Shown: positions 1-8,200 of the stretch, in pieces | How positions within the stretch are numbered: the stretch's first letter is position 1 | Layout of the letters: each line of letters begins with the position of its first letter | From: Bacteroidaceae bacterium | GTDB taxonomy: Bacteria; Bacteroidota; Bacteroidia; Bacteroidales; Bacteroidaceae | Reading direction: 5' to 3' | Length of the DNA: 32,204 nucleotides | Assembly (NCBI GenBank): GCA_017450985.1 | Contig: JAFSSN010000045.1 | Coordinates: forward strand, 1 to 32,204 | Position numbers and translations under genes: made by a program | The notes under the pieces: model-generated | Databases searched by the model: none | Told to the model about the DNA's origin: nothing | What the model saw: the letters and a program-made list of their open reading frames with translations, nothing else

Positions 1-1060
1 ATTCTATACCGATGACCTTACGAGCCTTCTTTGCCACGAAGTTGGCAATAGTACCTGTACCCGTATAAAGGTCATACACAAGCTCATTACCCGTCAGGTC
101 GGCAAAGCTGCGCGCAACGCTGTACAATTCGTAAGCCTGGTCAGTATTAGTCTGATAGAAAGACTTGGGACCGACCTTAAATTTGAGGTCCTCCATCGTC
201 TCGTAAATAAAGTCTGTACCCTTGAAGCAATGCACCTCCTGATCGCCGAACGTATCGTTAGCCTTATGGTTATCCACGTAGAGCAACGATGTAATCTCCG
301 GGAACGTATCAGCCAGATGCTGCATGAGAGCCATAGCCTGCTCCTTTTCCTCTGCCGTCTCAATGCGGAACTGAACGAGAAGCATAAACTCGCCAGTGTT
401 CGAGTTACGCATCATCATGCTGCGAAGCAGACCCGCATTCTGACGCAAGTCATAGAACACCAGCCCATTCTTGAGAGCATACTCACGGATGTCATTGCGT
501 ATCTTGTTCTGAAGGTCATCCATAAGATGACACTTCTCTATATCGAGAATCTTGTCGAAAGCACCTGTGATGTGAAAACCTACGGCGTCCATGACATCGT
601 ACTTAACATCCTGGCGCACCTCATCCTCCGTAAGCCAGCGTTTGTTAGAGAAACCATACTCCAGCTTGTTACGATACTCACGAGTCTTCTTGCTTCCTAG
701 AATAGGCATGAACTCAGGCAGCTCCACCTTACCAATGCGAGTAAGATTGTCATACACCTGCTGCTGCTTAGCCTTCAACTGCTCCTCATACTTCAGACAC
801 TGCCACTTACAACCTCCGCACACTCCGTAGTGCTGACAGAACGGAGTGTCACGCAAAGGACTGTACTCATGTATCTTGACTGCCACAGCCTCCATGTAGC
901 TGTTCTTCTTTTTCTTCACCTGAAGGTCAACCACGTCACCAGGAACAACGTATGGCACAAACACAACCTTGTCATCAACACGAGCCAAGGCCTTCCCCTC
1001 GGCAGCCACAGCCGTGATGGTAATATTCTCAAGCAATGGTAGTTTCTTTTTATTACGCAT
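1..1060 (-). CDS. rlmD: 23S rRNA (uracil-C5)-methyltransferase, RlmD/RumA family (3' end outside window)
   Basis: This is a SAM-dependent methyltransferase that makes 5-methyluridine in RNA; the family member RlmD modifies 23S rRNA U1939. The visible 353 residues begin MRNKKKLPLL. A TRAM-like RNA-binding domain fills roughly residues 1-65. The iron-sulphur ligands are visible as C75-x5-C81-GG-C84 plus C177 in the IEKCHLM context. The SAM-binding parts follow: SFYQTN near 300-305 and DLYTGTGT near 330-337. The catalytic Cys and general base lie beyond the window edge, so an intact active site cannot be confirmed. The start is the ATG 17 bases after the stop of the upstream membrane protein gene, so the two are probably cotranscribed. 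TrmA-like tRNA methylation is an alternative, but the Fe-S cysteines favour the RlmD/RlmCD type. Confidence 0.9.
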   Translation of the reverse strand, partial: MRNKKKLPLLENITITAVAAEGKALARVDDKVVFVPYVVPGDVVDLQVKKKKNSYMEAVAVKIHEYSPLRDTPFCQHYGVCGGCKWQCLKYEEQLKAKQQQVYDNLTRIGKVELPEFMPILGSKKTREYRNKLEYGFSNKRWLTEDEVRQDVKYDVMDAVGFHITGAFDKILDIEKCHLMDDLQNKIRNDIREYALKNGLVFYDLRQNAGLLRSMMMRNSNTGEFMLLVQFRIETAEEKEQAMALMQHLADTFPEITSLLYVDNHKANDTFGDQEVHCFKGTDFIYETMEDLKFKVGPKSFYQTNTDQAYELYSVARSFADLTGNELVYDLYTGTGTIANFVAKKARKVIGIE

Positions 1061-1077
1061 ATAGTTTGCAAAAAAAA

Positions 1078-1995
1078 TTAAGCAAGTTCATCAATTTTTT
1101 TCAGACTCACACTCTCCTCCTCCGACACCTTAATTGTCGCATAGAGATAGCCGAACACAGGAACATTCACCAAGTGGACGAACATACAAAGGAATCCGCT
1201 CAGGAAGCTCACAAACATGAACCAACAGTTAATGACGTCCAAGTCGTCCACCTTGTCGCCCATAGCCTGCACTTGAAGCATTGAATTCTTGGCTACCGCA
1301 AACACGCCGGCAGGAAGAGCAAAGCAGAAACAGATGAAGGCTACAACGGCAAACATTATGAGTTCAAGTCCGAAGATTCTTCCCCAGTACTTGTATCCCT
1401 TCTTGAAACCGTTCCACACGTTCTTCCACAAAGAGCCATTCTCCAGCACGCCATAGTAAAGCGCCATATTGGCAGGAACCTCAAACAGGAATATAACCAA
1501 AATAAAGTTCAGTAAGGCAACCACGGCAAACACCACAGGAGTCCCCATGTTCATGAGAGGAAAGAAAGCGCATATTGTCGGCGCCATCAATAGCATAAAC
1601 ACGACAAAGAGTGTAATGTAGATAATTGTACAACGCTTAATCTGACCAAGCGAAGCACGGAACAGCGTCCACGAATTGTAGCCAAGGAATCCCTTGCCCA
1701 TAGACTCTTGCAGAATCAGACGCATAACCATTCCTATGATAACAAATTCCATGAACATAGAACCAAGTGAAGCCAGACTACCAATCAAAGAAGGGCCGCT
1801 TGGTGACACGCTGCTAAAATATACCGATATAAGCGCACCCGAAATCACAAGAACCGGGAACGACACCTTCAGCATAAACAAGAAATTATCAGTAAAAAAA
1901 CTGATACCGGCAGACAGGCACTGACCCACGCTACGATAAGAGTAGAATGGCGCTTTTTTCTCCGTTTCCTCAATAATTGATTCTACATTTTCCAT
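1078..1995 (-). CDS. multipass membrane protein of unknown function
   Basis: A 305-residue hydrophobic protein with about six membrane-spanning stretches, roughly at residues 32-58, 75-95, 122-145, 150-178, 212-238 and 262-288. The N-terminus (MENVESIIEETEKKAPFYSYRS) and C-terminus (KVSEEESVSLKKIDELA) are polar. I see no transporter signature, catalytic motif or signal peptide, so no function is assigned. The layout of long hydrophobic helices with short polar loops resembles small integral proteins common in Bacteroidales. It is the first gene of a leftward pair with rlmD (17-base gap) and has its own promoter-like element at 2050-2057. The start ATG is about 50 bases from that element and the leader is AT-rich. 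Confidence 0.75.
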   Translation of the reverse strand: MENVESIIEETEKKAPFYSYRSVGQCLSAGISFFTDNFLFMLKVSFPVLVISGALISVYFSSVSPSGPSLIGSLASLGSMFMEFVIIGMVMRLILQESMGKGFLGYNSWTLFRASLGQIKRCTIIYITLFVVFMLLMAPTICAFFPLMNMGTPVVFAVVALLNFILVIFLFEVPANMALYYGVLENGSLWKNVWNGFKKGYKYWGRIFGLELIMFAVVAFICFCFALPAGVFAVAKNSMLQVQAMGDKVDDLDVINCWFMFVSFLSGFLCMFVHLVNVPVFGYLYATIKVSEEESVSLKKIDELA

Positions 1996-2049
1996 CTTTA
2001 TTTTCGTTATTTTTTACTAAATTCAACACAATTTCCTTTTTTACACGTG

Positions 2050-2057
2050 CAAAGATA
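2050..2057 (-). promoter_or_regulatory. Bacteroidetes -7 element for the 1995 to 1 transcript
   Basis: On the minus strand this reads TATCTTTG, an exact match to TAnnTTTG. A TTG on the same strand lies at 2078-2080, 20 bases upstream, and can act as the -33 element. Transcription would start near 2045 and run into the membrane protein gene. The whole unit overlaps the oppositely oriented promoter at 2070-2077. Confidence 0.6.
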
Positions 2058-2069
2058 GACAAAAATCAC

Positions 2070-2077
2070 TACTTTTG
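2070..2077 (+). promoter_or_regulatory. Bacteroidetes -7 element for the 2117-4280 transcript
   Basis: It reads TACTTTTG, an exact match to TAnnTTTG, about 40 bases before the ATG at 2117. I see no good TTTG at the expected -33 distance, so the promoter may be weak or activator-dependent. Its -33 region coincides with the -7 element of the divergent promoter. Confidence 0.55.
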
Positions 2078-2116
2078 CAACGTATAAGCAAGCATTTACA
2101 TTTAATTATCTTAAAA

Positions 2117-3109
2117 ATGGTTAAACTAAGCACTGTCAAATGGGGCTTTATAGGGTGCGGAGAGGTAACAGAAAAGAAAAGCGGACCTGCCTTCACACTT
2201 GTCGAGCACTCAGAAGTCGTAGCGGTAATGAGCCGCGACAAGAGCAAAGCAGAATCGTATGCAAAAAGACATAACATAAAGAAATTCTATTCTGACGCGC
2301 AAGCTTTGATTGAAGACCCAGAAGTAAATGCTGTATATATAGCCACTCCACCTTCTTCACATGCCACATACGCCATCATGGCTATGCGTGCCGGCAAACC
2401 GGCATACGTTGAGAAGCCGCTCGCAATAAGCTACGAGGAATGTATTCGCATCAACCGCATATCAAGACTGCTTGACGTGCCATGCTTCGTTGCATACTAC
2501 CGCCGCTACCTGCCATACTTCCAGAAAGTGAAAGAACTGTGCGAGAACGGAAGGATTGGCAAGGTGCTGTCTGTCCAGATGCGTCTTGTAGCCCCGCCAC
2601 GCGAGTTCGACTACAACTCCAACAACCTTCCGTGGCGTCTCATACCTGACGTTGCCGGCGGCGGCGGATATTTCTACGACCTCGCAAGCCATCAGTTCGA
2701 CCTCATACAATATATGTTCGGCGACATCATCGAAGCAGAGGGATTCTGCTGCAACATGGGCAAACTTTACAAGGTGCAAGACACGTTCAACGCCGCATTC
2801 CGCTTTGCAAGCGGACTTACAGGCTCAGCATCATGGTGCTTCGTAGCACACGAATCGTCCCGCGCCGACAAGATTGAAGTGCTCGGCGAAAAAGGAACTA
2901 TAGTATTTTCAGTTTACAACTACAATCCAATACGCGTTTACTCAGAAAGCGGCAACGAGGAAATCACAATCGCCAATCCTCAATACGTGCAGATGAATCT
3001 CATACAACAGATTGTCGACCACCTCAGGGGAACTGCCAACTGCGACTGCGACTCCGTCAGCGCAACAACCGCAAACTGGGTAATGGACAAGATTCTCGGC
3101 AAATTCTGA
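2117..3109 (+). CDS. Gfo/Idh/MocA family NAD(P)-dependent oxidoreductase
   Basis: A cytoplasmic dehydrogenase of 330 residues, the usual length for this family, which oxidises or reduces sugars, polyols and related alcohols. The N-terminal Rossmann fold shows WGFIGCGEV (G10-x-x-G-x-G15). The nucleotide-site loop contains the family EKP motif at 99-101, whose Lys is catalytic in relatives. The C-terminal domain carries GGGGYFYDLASHQFDLIQ, giving D187, H191 and D194 as the substrate-site residues. Its style is close to dihydrodiol dehydrogenase and anhydrofructose reductase relatives, but the substrate cannot be read from sequence. I chose the ATG at 2117 over a TTG at 2075 because the TTG overlaps the promoter -7 element. 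The DUF4421 gene follows after 22 bases. Confidence 0.88.
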   Translation: MVKLSTVKWGFIGCGEVTEKKSGPAFTLVEHSEVVAVMSRDKSKAESYAKRHNIKKFYSDAQALIEDPEVNAVYIATPPSSHATYAIMAMRAGKPAYVEKPLAISYEECIRINRISRLLDVPCFVAYYRRYLPYFQKVKELCENGRIGKVLSVQMRLVAPPREFDYNSNNLPWRLIPDVAGGGGYFYDLASHQFDLIQYMFGDIIEAEGFCCNMGKLYKVQDTFNAAFRFASGLTGSASWCFVAHESSRADKIEVLGEKGTIVFSVYNYNPIRVYSESGNEEITIANPQYVQMNLIQQIVDHLRGTANCDCDSVSATTANWVMDKILGKF

Positions 3110-3131
3110 CATCCAGCCTCTCAAGCGAATA

Positions 3132-4280
3132 ATGACAACAACTAAAAGATTAGCTCACACACTTACAACAATGCTCTTTGCCTTGGCAACACATGCCAAC
3201 GGCACAGAAAATGTTCACGACAGCCTGACAGCGCTCAGTCATGAACAGGGTACGTATGTCCCGACCGTACCGTCAGCAGAGACGATGAACGCCATCGACT
3301 CCATATCACAAGAAAAGCAGAAAAAAGGTATCTTAACAAGAATATTAGACGGTGTGACAGACTTCTTCATGGGATGTGACACCAACTACGTCACGCCACA
3401 GCAATACCAGTTCACCACACAGACTGAACTGAGCTACTGGCACGACTACTACCATCTGCGTTCATCACAGACAAGAAACTCTATGACAATACAGTCCGAG
3501 CCGTCTCTCGTACTCGGCGGATACCTGTACTATGGCTTCATAGGCTACGGAATGTCGTGGAACCTCAACGACATAGGCAAGCCGAAAGGTCTGCACAACG
3601 GCACGTCACGCCGTCAGGCACTTTCAATCCACACAGCAAAGTTCTTTGCAGAGATATACTCATTCAACTCGGGAAAGACTGCAAAGATTACCTACCTGAC
3701 CGACTACGACCTGAAGGACAAGGACAACTCCTTCTCAGGTCTCGACTCACGCTGCATGGGACTGCAAGCATTCTACATATTCAACAACAAGCATTTCTCA
3801 TGGCCGGCAGCCTACGGCGAAAACGCAGTACAGAAACGCAGTTGCGGAACTTTCAACCTCGGATTGTCATACAACCGACAGAAGGTAACTTTCAATGCCA
3901 CCGAACTGCCTGAACACCTGCAGAACGTTGACCCTACCCTCATGTTCAACAAAGTGGACTACAGCGACTACTCCGTAAGCATAGGCTATGCCTACAACTG
4001 GGTACTGGGCAAGAACCTTCTCTTCGCCTTCAACCTCCAGCCGTCGTTAGGCTACCGACATTCAAACATAACGGAAGCCGACCTTCAACATTCCGTGCTC
4101 GACAACGTATCTACCGACCTGAATATGCGCGCAAGCGTATTTTGGAACAACACCCGGTATTTCACGGGCATCGTGCTCGACCTTCACACATACTCTTACC
4201 GTCACGACAAATTCGGTCTCACCAACACTTACGGTACGCTGAAATTCGTGGCAGGTTTCAACTTTCTCAAGAAAAAGTAA
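3132..4280 (+). CDS. DUF4421 family envelope protein
   Basis: A 382-residue exported protein. The N-terminus (MTTTKRLAHTLTTMLFALATHA) is a signal peptide with likely cleavage after ATHA. From about residue 80 it matches my recollection of DUF4421: a DTNYVTP segment, then alternating hydrophobic/aromatic strands (YWHDYYHLRS, GGYLYYGFIGYGMSWNLND, FNLGLSYNRQKVTFNA, YSVSIGYAYNWVLG, LKFVAGFNFL). That strand pattern, with a final aromatic-rich strand, suggests an outer-membrane beta-barrel. No enzymatic motif is visible. It probably shares the promoter at 2070 with the oxidoreductase 22 bases upstream and ends before the hairpin terminator at 4348. The family has no established biochemical role that I know of. 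Confidence 0.72.
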   Translation: MTTTKRLAHTLTTMLFALATHANGTENVHDSLTALSHEQGTYVPTVPSAETMNAIDSISQEKQKKGILTRILDGVTDFFMGCDTNYVTPQQYQFTTQTELSYWHDYYHLRSSQTRNSMTIQSEPSLVLGGYLYYGFIGYGMSWNLNDIGKPKGLHNGTSRRQALSIHTAKFFAEIYSFNSGKTAKITYLTDYDLKDKDNSFSGLDSRCMGLQAFYIFNNKHFSWPAAYGENAVQKRSCGTFNLGLSYNRQKVTFNATELPEHLQNVDPTLMFNKVDYSDYSVSIGYAYNWVLGKNLLFAFNLQPSLGYRHSNITEADLQHSVLDNVSTDLNMRASVFWNNTRYFTGIVLDLHTYSYRHDKFGLTNTYGTLKFVAGFNFLKKK

Positions 4281-4347
4281 GCCGTCACAAGCCAACCATT
4301 TTAGAGTAAAGACAGCAACAATCAATATCGCTTCTACAGAAACAAAT

Positions 4348-4404
4348 AAGTCAAGGTGTATTCACAGTCCGAACGACTCACGATATACCTTGACTTAATT
4401 TTTC
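4348..4404. terminator. bidirectional hairpin terminator
   Basis: The arms AAGTCAAGGTGTA (4348-4360) and TATACCTTGACTT (4385-4397) pair over 13 positions with one G-U. On the plus strand the stem is followed by TAATTTTTCT, ending the DUF4421 transcript. On the minus strand it is followed by CTTATTTGTTTC, so it can also end transcripts from the pseudogene at 4450-4766. Confidence 0.75.
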
Positions 4405-4449
4405 TGCCGTATTCCCACATAAACATGCGAGTTCGCTACAATATCAGTT

Positions 4450-4766
4450 TCAGACTCGCACATTCCTTTGTGAACGCGTATTAACCAACAGCCTCTCCAA
4501 CATCGGCAACATCCTATTGAGACCGCCGTTACGAATCATGAAAGCCCAAAACGGTTCAAACTTCTTCCAACCACCCATATAAAAAAGAGATGAGCAAGCT
4601 GCTGTTGCAAGTTGTCATGTCCGAAACTTGCCTTTAAGATGTTATCCCACGAATAGAACTCCCGACATGCCCAGTCGTAGCCTTGCTTCAGCTCTTCGGC
4701 TGTAAGGCCGTAAGTCCTATATACAACAGTACGCGTGTAGTACTTACTCCAGTCGTCTGGAAGCAT
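4450..4766 (-). pseudogene. truncated, frameshifted C-terminal remnant of a B12-binding-domain radical SAM protein
   Basis: The minus strand encodes MLPDDWSKYYTRTVVYRTYG then LTAEELKQGYDWACREFYSW, which I recognise as the C-terminal region (DUF4070-like) of B12-binding-domain radical SAM proteins. At the T6 run (plus strand 4581-4586) the frame shifts. The original frame then reads an unrelated tail ending GLS, while another frame restores the family sequence MGGWKKFEPFWAFMIRNGGL and continues NRMLPMLERLL to a stop at 4450. Loss of one T from a seven-T run explains this. The B12-binding and radical SAM domains, with the CxxxCxxC cluster site, are missing completely. What remains is about 105 codons, so it cannot be a functional enzyme. 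A promoter-like element lies just upstream. Family identity is from memory of the motif. Confidence 0.75.
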
Positions 4767-4791
4767 AAGGGAATTTGTATTTTTCCGACTG

Positions 4792-4799
4792 CAAAAATA
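4792..4799 (-). promoter_or_regulatory. -7-like element upstream of the radical SAM remnant
   Basis: The minus strand reads TATTTTTG, a match to TAnnTTTG, about 26 bases before the remnant's first ATG. It sits inside a small inverted repeat, CGACT (4786-4790) and AGTCG (4799-4803), which could be an operator. No convincing -33 TTTG is seen. Confidence 0.35.
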
Positions 4800-4884
4800 G
4801 TCGTTTTTTTGCTTATTTCGCATCAACATTTCCGCACAAAAACGTAATCGTTTTCTCCCATCACACGCCGTAGCCGACAAAGGT

Positions 4885-5038
4885 TTTCTACGCATTTCCT
4901 ACGGATTTTTATCGGGTTTTCTACGCATTTCTACGGATTGTACCCGTAAAAAAGCCGTAGAACACCCGTAGAATATCCATAGGATATCCGTAAACGCCTC
5001 ATAGAAGGTTCATAGATAGTTCGTTGTCAAATCACGAA
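4885..5038. repeat. 11-bp phased inverted array, copy 1
   Basis: From 4885 the plus strand splits into tandem units TTTCTACGCAT, TTCCTACGGAT, TTTTATCGGGT, TTTCTACGCAT and TTCTACGGAT (10 bp). A 3-bp centre TGT (4939-4941) follows. Then come inverted units ACCCGTAAAAA, AGCCGTAGAAC, ACCCGTAGAAT, ATCCATAGGAT, ATCCGTAAACG, CCTCATAGAAG and GTTCATAGATA, ending at 5018. A small TTCGT (5020-5024) / ACGAA (5034-5038) dyad closes the element. Unit order on the left matches copy 2 at 15113. The step of 11 is not a multiple of three, so it is not coding. I do not recognise it as a named repeat family. Confidence 0.9.
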
Positions 5039-5061
5039 AAGTACTTATACGCCACCAGAAA

Positions 5062-5121
5062 ATGCCGTACTTGTCACTTCAAAACACCCTATTTTTACTA
5101 TGTAAAAATATAGAACGGCAT
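5062..5121. other. nested inverted repeat
   Basis: The outer arms ATGCCGT (5062-5068) and ACGGCAT (5115-5121) enclose the inner arms TATTTTTAC (5090-5098) and GTAAAAATA (5102-5110) around TAT. The inner arms extend by one mismatch-separated pair. After the outer arm comes CCTTTTCCCC, only a weak T-tract. It could be a terminator or a structured transcript end; nothing upstream on the plus strand obviously needs one. Confidence 0.5.
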
Positions 5122-5200
5122 CCTTTTCCCCATCTTAAACATAAAAAAACGCCAACATTTCATTTTTTTAACAGAAAACAACAAGTATGATTTAACCTTT

Positions 5201-5232
5201 TTTGTTTAGATTAGTCAAAATGACTATATTTG
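5201..5232 (+). promoter_or_regulatory. promoter of the CotH/lamin-tail protein gene
   Basis: TTTG (5201-5204), a 20-bp spacer and TATATTTG (5225-5232) match the full Bacteroidetes consensus. Transcription should start near 5237, leaving an AT-rich leader of about 35 bases before the ATG at 5273. It is one of the best promoter matches in the window. Confidence 0.8.
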
Positions 5233-5272
5233 CACGTTTGAATTAAGGAATATAAACCCTTTACATTTTTTT

Positions 5273-8200
5273 ATGAACAAAATAACAACTTTGGTTCTTA
5301 CATCACTGGCTTCGCTGACCGTAAATGCACAAACGTGGATTGACGTCACTGATACTTATGTAAAGAACCCGCGTTACGACAACAACGATTATTCATTTTG
5401 GGAGGGTACTCCTCTAAGTGGTAATGGTCCAAAAGAGAACGCAGAACACTATCAGAAAAATTACGACACTTACCAAACAATAACGGGACTTCCTGCAGGT
5501 AAGTACCGAGTAAGCCTCAATGCCTTTTACCGCATCGGAAACCCCTCAACCGACTATAGCACATACAATTCAGCTAACTACACAAATTCACAATATGCCA
5601 GATTGTATGCAAAATCGTCTGAAGGTTCATACGACGTAGGCATTGCATCGGCTTCAAGCGCAGCCCTGGAAACTGCTTTGTCAGGTGCAGTAAGCGGTGT
5701 GGGCAGACAGACCGGAGGTTCATGGTGGAACCCTACTTACGAGTACTGGATTCCTAACAACATGGAAGCTGCCAACTCATGGTTCTCTGCCGGCTACTAT
5801 CTCAACAGGGTTGAGTGTCAGGTAGGCAGCGACGGAATCCTTACCATCGGTATTCGCAAGACCACGACTGTCAATGAGGACTGGACTTGCCTCGACAACT
5901 GGCAACTGGAGCACTACGACTTTGTAAAAGAAATTGAATCAATTACGTTTAACGAATCATCCATCGACATCGTACTCGGCGGACAAGTTCTCGTTAAGCC
6001 TATCATCACTCCAAGCGACGCTACATTCCAGACCGTGGCATGGACAATCAAGGACACTAAGATTGCAACAGTCAGCAGCGACGGAACTGTTACTGCCGTA
6101 GGCGTGGGTAAGACCGTGCTTACTGCAACTGCAAAGGATGGCAGCGGCGTGAAGGGTACTATCGACATCAACGTATTCAAGAATGAGCCATCAAGCGAGA
6201 ACATCGTCATCAACGAGATTATGGCTGCAAACGCGGATGTATATCTCGACCCTAACATGAACTACGGTTCATGGGTAGAGCTTTACAACCCGACAAGCAA
6301 AGGTGTGAACATCGGTGGACTCTACGTTTCTGACGATGCCACAAACCTCAAGAAGCATAAGCTCACGAGCAACTACGGTTCGATTCCTGCTCACGGATAT
6401 GCTATCCTCAATTTCGACCACCACGAAATCTGGACAGAGAATGCTTACCGCCAGATTGACGACAAGCTCGACTGCGACGGAGGTACTATCATCATTAGCG
6501 ACGGTACTAACATCATCGCTCAGCAGGAGTATCCTGCAGCAATCGGCGCTCGTATCTCATACGCACGCACTACTGACGGCGGAAGCACATGGGGCAATGC
6601 CGGCAATCCTACACCGGGTGCATCAAATGCCGACGGTATGTTTGCAACAGAGCAGATTGAAGCTCCTGTTGTTGACAAGAACGGTCAGCTCTTCAACGGC
6701 ACAATGCAGATTTGCGTCAACATTCCTGACGGCGCAACACTCAAATACACTACAGACGGTACAGCCCCTACCCTCACAAACGGTGAGGTGTCTGAGACTG
6801 GTCTGTTCACAATAGACGAGACAACTACATTCCGTTTCCGTCTGTTCAAGAATGACTATCTGCCAAGTAAGGTGGTTACACGCTCATACATCGAGAACAA
6901 CGGCAACGAGCCGTTCCCTATCATCAGCGTCGTAACAGACCCTGACAACATCTACAGCAAAGAGCGCGGTGCTTTCATGTCAGGTCCTAACGGACGTCCT
7001 GGTAACGGTCGCACAGACAAGTGCAACTGGAACATGGCCTGGGATCACCCAGTAAACTTCGAGTACATCACTACAGACAACGAGTGTGTAGTTAGTCAGG
7101 AGTGTGACTTCTCTATGTGCGGCGGTTGGAGCCGTGCTTGGACTCCTCACGCATTCAAGTTGAAGGCAAACAAGGTTTACGACTTCGAGAATACATTCAA
7201 CTACCAGTTCTTCTCAGAGAAGCCTAACTTGAAGCACAAGACACTTCAGATTAGAAACGGTGGTAACGACAACAACTGCCGTATCAAGGATGCCGCTCTT
7301 CAGGGCGTCGTTGGAAGCAGCGGACTGTATGTTGACCATCAGGCATGGCAGCCAGTACACGTATATATCAATGGTGAGTCATACGCCGTTCTCAACATGC
7401 GTGAGCCTAACAACAAGCACTACGCATACGCAAACTACGGTATCGACACAGACGAGATGGAGCAGTTCGAAATGTCTCCAGACTCAGGCTACGTACAGAT
7501 GCAGGGCACAGGCGAATACTTCGAAAAGCTTTGTGAACTCAGCGAGGATGCTGAAGATGCCGACACTTACGACCAGATCAGCAAGCTCATGGATATTGAC
7601 GAGTACATCAACTACATGGCTATCGAGCTTTACCTCGGCAACTGGGACTGGCCACAAAACAACGTGAAGGGCTTCAGAGACCTCAACGACGGTAAATTCC
7701 ACTTCGTACTCTTCGACCTTGACGGTTCTTTGTCAACTGATACTCCTTTTGAGACATTCTTCCAGAAGCTTTACTATCAGTTCGATACTCTCCACGGATT
7801 TGACTATTCAAACAACCAGAACGTTGAGGGTCAGAGACTCATCAAGGAGATTAAGTTTGTACAGCTCTTCCGCAACATGCTTACCAACGCTGATTTCCGC
7901 AAGCGTTTCATCGACGCTTATTGTATCGTGAACGGTTCAGTATTCACGCCAGACCGTGTATCAGAAACTATCAACAAGATGAGTTCATACCTCAGCACGG
8001 GTTACTACGTATTCCCAAGCTCTACGGCTAACGAGTTGATTAACAAGTTTACTACTGCTCGTCAGACTGCACTTATTGCACAGTTGAAGAATACAGAAGA
8101 CATGCAGTTGTCATCTGTTAGCGGTCAGAAAGCTAACTTGTCATCAAACATTGAGGGGGCACAGATTTCTATCAATGGACAGACAATCCCTACAGGTAAA

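Noticed and set aside
230..700. A 156-codon plus-strand open frame, with neighbours at 591-1284
   Set aside because: They are antisense to rlmD and the membrane protein gene, whose minus-strand products carry clear family motifs.
2075..2116. A TTG start for the Gfo/Idh/MocA gene
   Set aside because: The TTG lies inside the -7 box, and the Rossmann fold begins right after the ATG at 2117.
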